NCBI RefSeq assembly: GCF_014652835.1
Contig: NZ_BMZO01000001.1
Location: 433,305-497,304 of the forward strand
DNA from: Limoniibacter endophyticus
GTDB taxonomy: Bacteria > Pseudomonadota > Alphaproteobacteria > Rhizobiales > Rhizobiaceae
DNA length: 64,000 nucleotides
Direction: 5' to 3'
Shown: one piece after another, positions 17,599-26,226 of the stretch
How positions within the stretch are numbered: position 1 is the stretch's first letter
Layout of the letters: every line of letters starts with the position of its first letter
Position numbers and translations under genes: made by a program
Notes under the pieces: generated by a model
Told to the model about the DNA's origin: nothing
The model's database searches: none
The model's input: the letters and a program-made list of their open reading frames with translations, nothing else

Positions 17599-20523
17599 CT
17601 ACTCTGCTTCAATCACTCGCGATAAGGCGGTTTCCAGCTTGGCAAGGAGCGTAGCCAGCTCCGATTGCTTTTCTCGCTCGGCCAGAACAATTTCTTCCGG
17701 CGCATTCGCGACGAACTTTTCGTTCGAAAGCTTTTTCTCGATGCGCTCGATCTCGCTGCGCGTCTTGGTAATATCCTTCTGCAAACGCGCTTTTTCAGCT
17801 GATACATCGATCAGCGCGCCAAGGGGCAGACAATAGACGGTTTCGCCGACAACGAGTTGCGCAGCGCCCTTGGGGGCGTCGGTCGCACTCGATAGATGCT
17901 CGACGCGCGCCAGCCGCTTGATGACGGCCTCGTGGCGCGCGACGCGCTCCTGCGTCAGTGGATCAGGTGCGACCATGACCAGCGGCGCCATTGCGCCGGC
18001 TGGAACATTGCTGTCGGCGCGGACCGAGCGAATTCCCGAGATCAGGTCAACCAGCCAATTGATCTCGCCTGCGGCCGCCTCGTCGGCGAACTCGGCAACG
18101 GGCCATTCCGCATGACAAAGAAGCCCCTCACGCACTCCTTCGCTCGCCGTCAGTCCCCAGAGCTCTTCCGTCATGAACGGCATGAACGGATGCAAAAGCT
18201 TGTACGCCTCGTCCAGCACATAAGCCACGCAACGCTGTGCTTCGTGCTTTGCCGCCTCGTCCTCCCCCATGAATACGGGCTTCAACAGCTCCAGATACCA
18301 GTCGCAGAACTGATTCCACACGAATTTGTAGGCTGCGTCCGCTGCTTCGTTGAAACGATAGCGCTCAATACCTTGCGTCACTTCCGCCACAGTGCGTGAC
18401 AGTTCCGTCAGTATCCAGCGGTTAACGGTTTGCGTTGCATCGCCCGGCGTGAAATCACCAGCGCCCGAAACGCCATTCATCTGTGCAAAGCGTGTCGCAT
18501 TCCAAAGCTTGGTGCCGAAATTCCGGTAGCCGGCGATGCGCGCGGGATCGAGCTTCACGTCACGTCCCTGGGCTGCCATGATAGCCAGCGTGAAGCGTAG
18601 CGCGTCCGCGCCATATTCTTCGATCAGTTCCAGCGGGTCGATGACGTTGCCTTTCGACTTCGACATCTTGTTGCCGTTCTTGTCGCGAACCAGCGCATGA
18701 ATATACACGGTGTGGAACGGCGCGACCGCCTGGCCGCTTTCATCCTTCATGAAATGCAGACCCATCTGCATCATGCGCACGACCCAGAATGGAATGATGT
18801 CGAAGCCGGTCACAAGCACGCTGGTGGGATAATAACGTGCGAGTTCGGGAGTCTTTTCAGGCCATCCCAACGTCGAAAAAGGCCATAATGCTGAGGAGAA
18901 CCATGTGTCGAGTACATCTTCGTCGCGGGTCAGGATTTCTTCCGGCTTGAAGTTCTCAAGCTTGTCTTCCACGAATGCCTTCCACGGCCCATCCACCGCT
19001 AGATAGAATTCAACCGCCTGATCGAGCGCCTCTTTTTCGCTCTTGGCCACAAAAACCTTGCCATCCGGCCCGTACCACGCGGGGATCTGGTGACCCCACC
19101 AGAGCTGCCGCGAAATGCACCACGGCTCGATATTTTCCAACCAGTTATTATAAGTCTTTTCCCAATTTTTGGGCACAAAGTTGGTGCGTCCGTTCCGCAC
19201 GGCATCAAGCGCTGGACCTGCAAGCGCCTTATTGTCGACAAACCACTGGTCGGTCAGCATTGGCTCGATGACGACGCCGGAGCGATCGCCGAACGGCTGC
19301 ATGATTTTCTTGTTTTCGACGTACGGAATAGCATTGCCTTCCTCGTCCAGCGTCGTGACGGCCAGCCCTTCGGCGTTTATTGCATCTACGATGCGCTTAC
19401 GCGCGTCGTAGCGGTCAAGACCTCGATATTCTTCAGGCACGAGATTGATCTCATCGACCTCGTTCTCGCTTGGCAGCTCACCCGTCCTGGCGATCTTCTG
19501 CGCCTGTTCGGCGTAATAGGCATATGGCTCGCCGTCGGCGCGCATCCGCGCCTGGTTGTCCATCAGGCGGTAGAGCGGAATATGGTTGCGCTTGGCGACC
19601 TGATAATCATTGAAATCATGCGCCCCGGTTATCTTCACCGCACCTGAGCCAAAATCCATCTCCGGATATTCGTCGGTGATGATCGGAATCAGGCGGCGAT
19701 GCTCTTTCGGCCCGACGGGAATTTCGCACAGCTTGCCGACGATCGGCGCATAACGCTCGTCATCAGGATGAACGGCAACGGCACCGTCGCCCAGCATGGT
19801 TTCAGGACGTGTCGTAGCGATCGAGATATAGTCGCGCTCCTCGGAGAACGTGACATTGCCGCCTGCGTCCTTTTCAACATAGGTGTAGGTTTCGCCGCCA
19901 GCTAGCGGGTACTTGAAATGCCACATATGGCCGTCGACTTCCTTGTTCTCGACTTCCATGTCGGAAATGGCAGTCTCGAATTTTGGATCCCAGTTTACCA
20001 GCCGCTTGCCGCGGTAGATCAGCCCGTCGCGATAAAGGGATACGAAGACTTCCAGGACTGCCTGAGACAGCCCCTCGTCCATGGTGAAGCGCTCGCGCGA
20101 CCAGTCGCATGATGCGCCGAGGCGCTTGAGCTGGTTGAAAATCAACCCGCCGGATTCTTCCTTCCATTCCCAGATCTTGTCTACGAAAGCCTCGCGGCCC
20201 AATTCGCGGCGCGTCGGTTGTTTCTCGGCCGCCAGTTTGCGCTCGACCACCATCTGCGTCGCAATACCAGCATGGTCCATGCCCGGCTGCCACAGAACGT
20301 CCTTGCCACGCATGCGCTCGAAGCGCACGAGAATATCCTGAATCGTATTGTTCAGAGCATGGCCCATGTGCAGCGAGCCAGTCACATTCGGTGGCGGGAT
20401 CACGATGGTGAACGTCTCGGCACCAGGCTTTGAGCCTGCACCGGCACGAAACGCGTCCTTGTCCTGCCATTCCCGGGAGATCTTCGGCTCGACGCTCTTT
20501 GCGTCATAGGTCTTTTCAAGCAT
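17599..20523 (-). CDS. valS: Valyl-tRNA synthetase
   Basis: A 974-residue class I aminoacyl-tRNA synthetase that charges tRNA-Val. The HIGH motif appears as HMGH (52-55) after PPPNVTGSL, and KMSKS occurs as NKMSKSKGN. The large insertion between them is the CP1 editing domain, which removes mis-attached threonine. The last 70 residues form the coiled-coil arm typical of ValS (SAEKARLQKDITKTRSEI and following). The ATG at 20523 is preferred over an in-frame GTG three bases upstream. Length is normal for the family. Confidence 0.98.
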   Translation of the reverse strand: MLEKTYDAKSVEPKISREWQDKDAFRAGAGSKPGAETFTIVIPPPNVTGSLHMGHALNNTIQDILVRFERMRGKDVLWQPGMDHAGIATQMVVERKLAAEKQPTRRELGREAFVDKIWEWKEESGGLIFNQLKRLGASCDWSRERFTMDEGLSQAVLEVFVSLYRDGLIYRGKRLVNWDPKFETAISDMEVENKEVDGHMWHFKYPLAGGETYTYVEKDAGGNVTFSEERDYISIATTRPETMLGDGAVAVHPDDERYAPIVGKLCEIPVGPKEHRRLIPIITDEYPEMDFGSGAVKITGAHDFNDYQVAKRNHIPLYRLMDNQARMRADGEPYAYYAEQAQKIARTGELPSENEVDEINLVPEEYRGLDRYDARKRIVDAINAEGLAVTTLDEEGNAIPYVENKKIMQPFGDRSGVVIEPMLTDQWFVDNKALAGPALDAVRNGRTNFVPKNWEKTYNNWLENIEPWCISRQLWWGHQIPAWYGPDGKVFVAKSEKEALDQAVEFYLAVDGPWKAFVEDKLENFKPEEILTRDEDVLDTWFSSALWPFSTLGWPEKTPELARYYPTSVLVTGFDIIPFWVVRMMQMGLHFMKDESGQAVAPFHTVYIHALVRDKNGNKMSKSKGNVIDPLELIEEYGADALRFTLAIMAAQGRDVKLDPARIAGYRNFGTKLWNATRFAQMNGVSGAGDFTPGDATQTVNRWILTELSRTVAEVTQGIERYRFNEAADAAYKFVWNQFCDWYLELLKPVFMGEDEAAKHEAQRCVAYVLDEAYKLLHPFMPFMTEELWGLTASEGVREGLLCHAEWPVAEFADEAAAGEINWLVDLISGIRSVRADSNVPAGAMAPLVMVAPDPLTQERVARHEAVIKRLARVEHLSSATDAPKGAAQLVVGETVYCLPLGALIDVSAEKARLQKDITKTRSEIERIEKKLSNEKFVANAPEEIVLAEREKQSELATLLAKLETALSRVIEAE

Positions 20524-20830
20524 CACGCGCCTATGGACTTTTCTGACAAATGTTTAATGCGTGTAAATCGGAACGGGCCGCCTGAGTCAACGCACGTTCA
20601 GACGCCGTGGGACCGCGACGCCGGTTTCATATCCATGCGGCAGTATGAGTGTGTGGAGACATGGAGAGCATTTTCCACCGGAAGATGTTCGGTCGCGTCG
20701 CATCACGCTGCGGCATTTCCGCCGGATACCATCTCAAGCGCTGCGTCCACCCACGGCCTGATATTCAGGCATTCAAAAAGCCCGCCGCAGCTAGCTGCAA
20801 CGGGCCTTCTGTCCGGATATCAAAATCAGC
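20524..20830. other. Intergenic upstream of valS
   Basis: This 307-base interval contains the presumed valS promoter and, at its far end, the terminator of the popZ gene. I find no convincing gene in it. Confidence 0.4.
20775..20806 (-). terminator. popZ terminator
   Basis: The hairpin pairs GCCCG (20780-20784) with CGGGC (20801-20805) around the palindromic GCAGCTAGCTGC. On the minus strand it ends in TTTTTGAAT, so it is a strong intrinsic terminator about 25 bases past the popZ stop. Confidence 0.85.
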
Positions 20831-21697
20831 TTATCGACCGCCGCGCGCAATGCGTTCAATCTCTTCGCGAACCAGCTTTTCCACCAGGCTTGGCAGGTTG
20901 TTATCCAGCCAATCTTGCAACATCGGACGCAGCATCGTCTTCGCCATTTCGTCAAGTTCACGGCGGCGATTAGCCTCAAGCGCAACGTTCAACTCGCCAA
21001 ATGCTGCCGCGATCTGCTGGCCCGCCTGTTCGGAGAGCATCTTTTCCGTGTCCGGCCGTGCAACGTCCTGACGCGGAGCCGGCGCTTGCAATTCTGGCTG
21101 CACATTCACAATGGCCGACTGAATCGACACGTTTTCTTCTGCGCGAGCGGACACACTCGGAGCAGTCTGGCGATAAACACCTTGCCCCTCGCCCTCCAGG
21201 GAGCGGGGGGCTGTCGGTGCAAAGCTCGGCTTCGCAGCTTGCATCGCTGGCTCGATCCGCTCACGCGTCGGAGCCACCTGAGACTGACTGTCCCATGCGG
21301 GTTGCTCACTCTTTGGCGCCTGACCGAATCGGCCCTGATTGTTCATGCTGCTCTCCTCTGCTTGCCGTCGGGGCGCATGCGCATTGGCATCATGCGCAGG
21401 CATTTCACGCTCGAGCACATCGGAAACGGCACGGACGGCAGCCAGATCGAAATCATCATTCCGCCTATCCTCGGCAATCTGGGTTTCTCGCGAAACCTCG
21501 ACTCGCTCAGTCAGGGCTGGATTGTTCACAACCTCGAACTTTGGCTCCTGGCGGACGGCCCCAGCTACTTCCTTAACTGGTGGAACGCTGTCATTCGCCT
21601 GCTTGGCACCTGCGTCGCTGTCCTCGATGATACGTCGAATGGAAGCCAGAATCTCTTCCATCGTCGGCTCACGCTGAGCGCTATTTGCCTGTGCCAT
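20831..21697 (-). CDS. popZ: PopZ-like cell-pole organizing protein (DUF2497)
   Basis: A 288-residue protein with the PopZ layout: a short conserved N-terminal helix (PTMEEILASIRRIIEDS, about 11-27), a long disordered Pro/Ala/Glu-rich linker (about 30-215), and a conserved helical C-terminus (about 218-288) ending in LVREEIERIARGGR. In Caulobacter PopZ forms polar condensates that anchor the centromere and signalling proteins; in Rhizobiales it marks the growing or new pole. The start at 21697 has GGTGG upstream; an ATG six bases earlier is possible. A GC-rich palindrome sits within the linker (see findings). Confidence 0.87.
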   Translation of the reverse strand: MAQANSAQREPTMEEILASIRRIIEDSDAGAKQANDSVPPVKEVAGAVRQEPKFEVVNNPALTERVEVSRETQIAEDRRNDDFDLAAVRAVSDVLEREMPAHDANAHAPRRQAEESSMNNQGRFGQAPKSEQPAWDSQSQVAPTRERIEPAMQAAKPSFAPTAPRSLEGEGQGVYRQTAPSVSARAEENVSIQSAIVNVQPELQAPAPRQDVARPDTEKMLSEQAGQQIAAAFGELNVALEANRRRELDEMAKTMLRPMLQDWLDNNLPSLVEKLVREEIERIARGGR

Positions 21698-22034
21698 GAT
21701 CATCCACCGCCAGAATTTGTGTTCACGAAGCGGCTTTTCAAACGGAACTTGTCCACCTGAGTCGCCACCATGATTTACGACTTGTTAACACAAAACAATC
21801 TGGCTTTGAATCCGCTGCCACCGTGTCGCGCAAACTACGCACAACTTGCTGTCATCGCGCTGCTCTTGCACTGCAATATCTCGGAAACCATTATATATTT
21901 GACACTAAAACTACGAAACCGTGCAGATTTGCACGGTCCGGCAAACCAGTCGTTGCGACCCGGATATAGGCACCGGCTCTGGAATCAAAAAAGCGGCCGA
22001 CCTGCGACCGCTTTTTCATAAGGGCTAAAAAAGC
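21698..22034. other. Intergenic upstream of popZ
   Basis: This 337-base interval contains an AT-rich stretch at 21780-21920, likely to hold the popZ promoter, and the bepC terminator at 21985-22018. I see no gene in it. Confidence 0.4.
21985..22018 (-). terminator. bepC terminator
   Basis: The stem pairs AAAAAGCGG with CCGCTTTTT around a 13-base interior, about 20 bases past the bepC stop, and leaves a T-run on the minus strand. It is a strong terminator. Confidence 0.85.
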
Positions 22035-23438
22035 TTAACGCCCGTCCGGGGTACGTAGTCCACGCCACTTGTCCTTGACCGCGTTATAATGCTCTTCCGG
22101 CTTGTATTCGGCGACCTGCAAGCCAAGACTGCGGACGTTCAGAGCGCCAATTGCCGCAACGATCTGATAGCTCGAATAGACGAGATCGCGCTGCGTCTGC
22201 ACGACTGCGATTTCAGCGTCGATCACGTCGGCCTGGCTCTGCAAGACATCCAGCGTCGTGCGCTGGCCGACATTGCGTTCCTCGACCACGCCTTCCAGAG
22301 CGAGACGCGCAGCACGCACGCCCTCGCGGCTAGCCGCAACCGCCTGATTATTGGCATTGTACGCGACCCAGGCAGCCGTCACGGCGCGGCGAACCTCGTC
22401 GCGCGTCACATCTACATTGATGCGAGCCTGATTCAGGCTTTCCTTCGTCTGGCGAACCGTCGCGTCCAGTCGACCGCCCGAATAAAGCGGAATCGTCACC
22501 GTCGCTCCGATTGTCGCGGAATCATTGGTACCGTCCTGGTTGCTGCTCACGCCAGGAAGACCCGGCGCATAATCGCTCTCTTGCCAGCTGCGCTGCGCTG
22601 TCGCCGAGGCGCTCACCTGCGGAAGAAGCGCCCCTTCGGCCGCCTTTACATTATAACCCGCAACATCGACCGAGTGCTCAAGCGCCTTGACGGCCGGATG
22701 GGTCGTGAGAGCGAGCGTCACTGCCTGATCGATGCCCTTCGGCAACAGCTTCGAAATTGGGCCAGGCGCCGTCAGATTGGTCGGCTGCGCACCGACGATC
22801 TGGTAATAGATGGCCTCGCTTGCTCCCACACTGGCGCGCGCTGCGGCCAGTTGCGAGATCGCCAGCTGGCGCTGCGCCTGCGCCTGCGCAATATCGGTAC
22901 GGGTACCCTCACCCACGTCAAACCGCGATTGGGCCGCGCGCAACTGCTCGTTCAGAAAGGAAAGATTGCGTTCACGCAACACGGCGATTTGTCGGTCGCG
23001 AATGACATCGAGATAAGCAGCAACGCCATTCAGCAGAACTTCCTGCTCACTGTTTCCCAGATTGGCATTGGCAGCGCGGACTGCGGCTTCCGCAGCACGC
23101 ACCTGGTTGCGGGTCTGAAAACCGTCGAACAGCTTCTGCTGCACCTGCAGGCCGCCATTTGCTGAGTTCGTGCGTGCACGGTCCGTATTGCTATGCTGCA
23201 CGGTGCCGTTCAGGTTAACCGTCGGGCGGTAACCAGACTTGGCAATCGCGACGCCTTCGTCGGTGACCCGAACACCGGCCCGATCGTAATTCAAGGTGGA
23301 ATTGTTCTGATACGCCTTCGCCAACGCTTGGTTCAGGCTATCTGCAAAAACCGGAGACGAGCCGAGGAACGTAGTCGTAATCAAAAGTGCGCCCAGGACA
23401 CGGGTACGAATGCCTGTCACGTTAAGCCCTCTCAACAT
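22035..23438 (-). CDS. bepC: TolC-family outer membrane efflux channel (BepC-like)
   Basis: A 467-residue TolC-family protein. A signal peptide (about 1-27, ending SPVFA) precedes DSLNQALAKAYQNN, the usual first helix. Two repeats of paired beta strands and long helices follow (for example LQVQQKLFDGFQTRNQVRAAEAAV and YSGGRLDATVRQTKESLNQARI). TolC proteins form the trimeric exit duct for drug efflux and type I secretion; BepC is the Brucella member. The ATG at 23438 has GAAGGT at the right distance, whereas the open extension upstream has no signal. No pump genes are adjacent, as expected for a shared channel. Confidence 0.9.
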   Translation of the reverse strand: MLRGLNVTGIRTRVLGALLITTTFLGSSPVFADSLNQALAKAYQNNSTLNYDRAGVRVTDEGVAIAKSGYRPTVNLNGTVQHSNTDRARTNSANGGLQVQQKLFDGFQTRNQVRAAEAAVRAANANLGNSEQEVLLNGVAAYLDVIRDRQIAVLRERNLSFLNEQLRAAQSRFDVGEGTRTDIAQAQAQRQLAISQLAAARASVGASEAIYYQIVGAQPTNLTAPGPISKLLPKGIDQAVTLALTTHPAVKALEHSVDVAGYNVKAAEGALLPQVSASATAQRSWQESDYAPGLPGVSSNQDGTNDSATIGATVTIPLYSGGRLDATVRQTKESLNQARINVDVTRDEVRRAVTAAWVAYNANNQAVAASREGVRAARLALEGVVEERNVGQRTTLDVLQSQADVIDAEIAVVQTQRDLVYSSYQIVAAIGALNVRSLGLQVAEYKPEEHYNAVKDKWRGLRTPDGR

Positions 23439-23567
23439 TAATACCTTCGGTTTCCCGCTCCTCCCATTGCTTACGCAAAGCGGAAATCCTTCGCAAGGAT
23501 AAGTAAGCCCGAGCATACTACCCGTCACTTACGGCAAAATGGTCTCACCGCCACTCAATGGCAATGG

Positions 23568-24251
23568 TTAAAATTTGAAGGTCGGCTTTTTCTCAAAACC
23601 CGCAATCGACCGAATCGATAGATTGAACGCCTTGCGGCTTGTAACATTTTCGCCGTCTCGTACATAGACGAGCGCGTTGGCCGCATTCCCGTGCCCCTCC
23701 ACGGCAACGAGACGACCACCTTCGCGTAACTGCTTGAATAGGTCGGAGGGGACTTCCTCGACCGATCCCTCAATCAGGATCACGTCGTACGGGCCTTCCT
23801 TCGCACATCCCTGGACCGCCGGAGCGTTTACCACCGCGACATTATCGAAGCCGAGACGGGACAATGTTTCGGAAGCTGCCGCGGCAAGGTCCGCATCGTC
23901 CTCGACGGCAATAACCGATCCCGCGAGACGCGAAAGGACAGCCGCCGAATAGCCGAGGCCACAACCGAGGTCGAGAACAACGTCGCCGGGCTTCACATCG
24001 GCCAACTGTACCAGTTTGGCAAAACAGGCAGCTTCCATGAGATAACGCGCAGGCTGGCCTTCGCCCGCGGCCTGAATCAGGATATCTTGGTCAGAATAAG
24101 CGATGGCGCGTTTAGCAGCAGGAACGAACTCTTCGCGCGGAACGTCGAACAATGCATCCAGCAGTGATCGATTCGTCACGTCGATGGTCCGAATCTGGCC
24201 TTCGACCATATTGTTACGCTGCAAAGCGAATTCCGTCGTCATGACCGCCAT
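23568..24251 (-). CDS. Protein-L-isoaspartate O-methyltransferase family protein
   Basis: A 227-residue SAM-dependent methyltransferase of the PIMT family. The N-terminal ALQRNNMVEGQIRTIDVTN and the PREEFVP segment are family marks; motif I is VLDLGCGLGYSAAVL and the post-I acidic residue is in VIAVEDD. Classical enzymes repair isoaspartyl residues. The alphaproteobacterial branch found beside tolC often lacks full PIMT motifs, so a different acceptor is possible. The start at 24251 has GGGAAGGGC before it; ATGs at 24269 and 24242 are alternatives. It lies 130 bases upstream of bepC in the same direction. Confidence 0.85.
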   Translation of the reverse strand: MAVMTTEFALQRNNMVEGQIRTIDVTNRSLLDALFDVPREEFVPAAKRAIAYSDQDILIQAAGEGQPARYLMEAACFAKLVQLADVKPGDVVLDLGCGLGYSAAVLSRLAGSVIAVEDDADLAAAASETLSRLGFDNVAVVNAPAVQGCAKEGPYDVILIEGSVEEVPSDLFKQLREGGRLVAVEGHGNAANALVYVRDGENVTSRKAFNLSIRSIAGFEKKPTFKF

Positions 24252-24302
24252 CTGCCCTTCCCGCTGCATGCACCTGAGAAGATACATTACAGATTAATGC
24301 TT

Positions 24303-24341
24303 CGATTGGTTGGGCGGACAGCTCAGTCCGCCGCGCAATCG
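24303..24341 (-). terminator. Hairpin 3' of tRNA-Cys
   Basis: Two nested perfect stems, CGATTG/CAATCG and GGCGGAC/GTCCGCC, lie 35 bases past the tRNA-Cys 3' end. There is no T-run, so it may be a processing or Rho-assisted end rather than a simple terminator. Confidence 0.45.
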
Positions 24342-24375
24342 AGCGACGCATTGCCATGCATCGTGTTCCCTTTGC

Positions 24376-24449
24376 TGGAGGCCTCGCCCGGAATCGAACC
24401 GGGATACAAGGATTTGCAGTCCTCTGCGTAACCATTCCGCCACGAGGCC
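24376..24449 (-). tRNA. tRNA-Cys (GCA)
   Basis: The minus strand folds as a tRNA: acceptor stem GGCCTCG/CGAGGCC, anticodon loop CTGCAAA giving GCA, T-arm with GGTTCGATTCC, and an encoded CCA end. The gene is 74 bases including CCA. An additional inverted repeat (CCCTTTGC/GCAAAGGG) flanks it on both sides. Confidence 0.97.
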
Positions 24450-24622
24450 TCAAGCAAAGGGAATTTGCCGGCAGAACACGTCTGCGAGCGCTTCAATATG
24501 GTGTCGGACCTGCTCCGTCAAGCGACCTCCATGCGCTTATCCTTTGTTTTTCCAGGCTATGATAATGATTTGATCGCACTGTCGCGGAAGCGCAACGGGT
24601 TGCGCATCTCGTTTCCGCGCCG

Positions 24623-24901
24623 CTACGGCGTCCTGCCTCGCTTTGCCGCGCGCTCACGCCGGATCTTTCGATGCCACCAAAGTGTGCTGCGCCGCCTGCG
24701 ACGGCGAATCGAGGCAAAGTCATAGGAAAGGATAAGAAGGCCGACGGGTATCATCCAGAAGCCGAGAATCGGCAGAAATCCCAATAGACCGCCTATGACA
24801 AAGGCTATGCCCAGCGAGATTCGCAGCAGACGTGAGCGCGGCAGTGTGATCTTGCGACCGAAGATCGAGACTTTTACCGTTCTGTTTTCGAATGTCTGCA
24901 C
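24623..24901 (-). CDS. Small membrane protein, PGPGW-like
   Basis: A 92-residue protein with an N-terminal soluble part, a hydrophobic hairpin (about 26-61: LLRISLGIAFVIGG then LLGFLPILGFWMIPVGLLIL), and a strongly basic tail (RRRRRRS, KIRRERAAKRGR). The LGFLP-x-LGFW turn resembles the PGPGW putative transmembrane family; the function of that family is not known to me. The start is a GTG (24901) with no strong ribosome-binding site. It stands alone between the two tRNA genes. Confidence 0.6.
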   Translation of the reverse strand: MQTFENRTVKVSIFGRKITLPRSRLLRISLGIAFVIGGLLGFLPILGFWMIPVGLLILSYDFASIRRRRRRSTLWWHRKIRRERAAKRGRTP

Positions 24902-25190
24902 GTTCTATACGTCCACTTCCTCTTCATCGACGGCATTTCTGTATCAACAGCCAGCGATTCTCAACGGTCAGCAATTGCCATGCCAATCATAAACTTTTCG
25001 GATATTCCTTATACGCCACCGCGAGAAGATTATTCCGTCGGATGGCCGACAAGGCTTCGCCGGAGCGCCAAAGAGTTTCGCCGGATAAATTCACAGCCGA
25101 TTTGCCGTTTTTTGAAAAAAATCAAAATTCCCCCTTTTCAAAACGGAAAACCGAGTGCTATAGGCAGCCTCGCCTTCTGGCGCATGAGTT

Positions 25191-25265
25191 CCCCGGTAGC
25201 TCAGCGGTAGAGCAACCGGCTGTTAACCGGTTGGTCGCTGGTTCGAATCCGGCCCGGGGAGCCAT
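25191..25265 (+). tRNA. tRNA-Asn (GTT)
   Basis: Acceptor stem TCCCCGG/CCGGGGA, D-arm AGCTCAGCGGTAGAGC, anticodon loop CTGTTAA giving GTT, T-arm GGTTCGAATCC and an encoded CCA. The length is 75 bases with CCA. Confidence 0.98.
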
Positions 25266-25271
25266 AAATAT

Positions 25272-25298
25272 TTGACGCTACAAGTGCGTCAAAATTTT
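25272..25298 (+). terminator. tRNA-Asn terminator
   Basis: A perfect 8-bp stem (TTTGACGC/GCGTCAAA) with a 7-base loop followed by ATTTT lies seven bases after the tRNA CCA end. Confidence 0.85.
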
Positions 25299-25359
25299 CC
25301 TTGATAAAAATCAATAGGTTCAACGACTTGATGGCGTCGCCGCATCAGGCTCGGGTTTA

Positions 25360-25480
25360 TTGACGCCCGCGCTGTGGTACATTGTGTGCTACAAAATGTG
25401 GTTCAACGATGAACAAACCATTCGAGAAATACGTAAAACGACGGTCTTTCGGCGGCCCGTCGCGGGTCGCCCGCCTTTAA
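25360..25480 (+). other. Candidate short transcription unit (sRNA or micro-ORF)
   Basis: A perfect-looking -35 element TTGACG (25360-25365) precedes TTGT-GTGCT-ACAA (25382-25394), an inverted repeat that could be a -10 region plus operator. A 23-codon ORF runs 25409-25480 (MNKPFEKYVKRRSFGGPSR then VARL). Its last third coincides with a GC-rich hairpin (GGCGG-CCCG/CGGG-CCGCC, 25451-25475) followed by TTT. The ORF has no clear ribosome-binding site. It could be a small RNA, a leader, or the remnant of an operon lost next to the tRNA. Confidence 0.3.
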
Positions 25481-25696
25481 TCCCGGATGCGCAGCAAGCC
25501 GATGTTTGAAGGTCTCTCGCTGCACGGCCTCCCCTCAGGCAAGTCTTGCGGGATAAACTCCGCTTGAAGGCGCCAAGAGCTGGGGCTTGGCTATCCATCC
25601 AGGAAAGCAGCTTACAACCGATCCTATTCCCGCACTTGAACTGCCGCGCCGAACGCAGCATGAGGAATCCGTCGCTCCTAACCCGGCAAAACGAAG

Positions 25697-25724
25697 CTGG
25701 CCCCGCCGTAGCCGACGGGGCCAG
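25697..25724 (-). terminator. Terminator after the RcnB-like gene
   Basis: A perfect 9-bp stem (CTGGCCCCG/CGGGGCCAG) begins five bases past the stop codon at 25730. On the minus strand CTTCGTTTTG follows, so the T-tract is modest. Confidence 0.7.
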
Positions 25725-25729
25725 GAGTT

Positions 25730-26077
25730 TTAGCGCGCTGCCACAGCCCCCGCGATCAAGCCGGTGGCAATGGTGATGAGCAGATACTGATTGTCCACCT
25801 TAACCCAATGCTGCCCCCGATCCGGGCGCTTCAGGCCATGACGATGATAATCGCGTACCGTGGCATGGCGTCTCCAGTCCGAATAGCGCTGGCCTTTCGA
25901 CCAGTGATGGCGTTGCGCCTGCTTCTTCCGCACCTCGTGTTTCTTCTGCACATGGTGCTTCTTCTGTACATGGTGCTGCCCTGGGCGGTGATCATGACGG
26001 GATTGCGCTTGAGCGACAGGGGCGAGAAGAAACGAAGCAGCGACAGCTGCGATGATGATTCGGATTGCATTTTTCAT
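25730..26077 (-). CDS. RcnB-like periplasmic His-rich protein
   Basis: A 115-residue exported protein. The signal peptide (about 1-24, ending VAQAQ) is followed by a His/Lys/Arg-rich region with tandem HHVQKK-type units (about 35-52) and then the conserved RcnB-like segment, DYHRHGLKRPDRGQHWVKVDNQYLLI, ending in a hydrophobic TGLIAGAV. RcnB in E. coli is a periplasmic factor for nickel/cobalt homeostasis; many alphaproteobacterial members have no known metal role. The histidine cluster suggests metal binding. No metal exporter gene is nearby. Confidence 0.75.
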   Translation of the reverse strand: MKNAIRIIIAAVAASFLLAPVAQAQSRHDHRPGQHHVQKKHHVQKKHEVRKKQAQRHHWSKGQRYSDWRRHATVRDYHRHGLKRPDRGQHWVKVDNQYLLITIATGLIAGAVAAR

Positions 26078-26226
26078 GGAACTTCCTCTCTAGAACTGAT
26101 GCCCCTTGGTAAGGTCGCAAGCCTGAACAGGAAATGAACCGGGAAATTACAATTTAGTAACTCAATGATCCTCAGGAAAGTCCTCGCTTGGTCAATGAAT
26201 GTCGGAAGGACCAGCTGGGCGGCCCT

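Larger units (their letters stand above)
25266..25729. other. Gene-poor interval after tRNA-Asn
   Basis: This 464-base stretch holds the tRNA-Asn terminator (25272-25294), a possible short transcription unit (25360-25480, see its own entry), about 200 bases in which I recognise nothing, and the terminator of the RcnB-like gene. I see no second copy of the tRNA 3' end, so there is no sign of an inserted island here. Confidence 0.45.
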
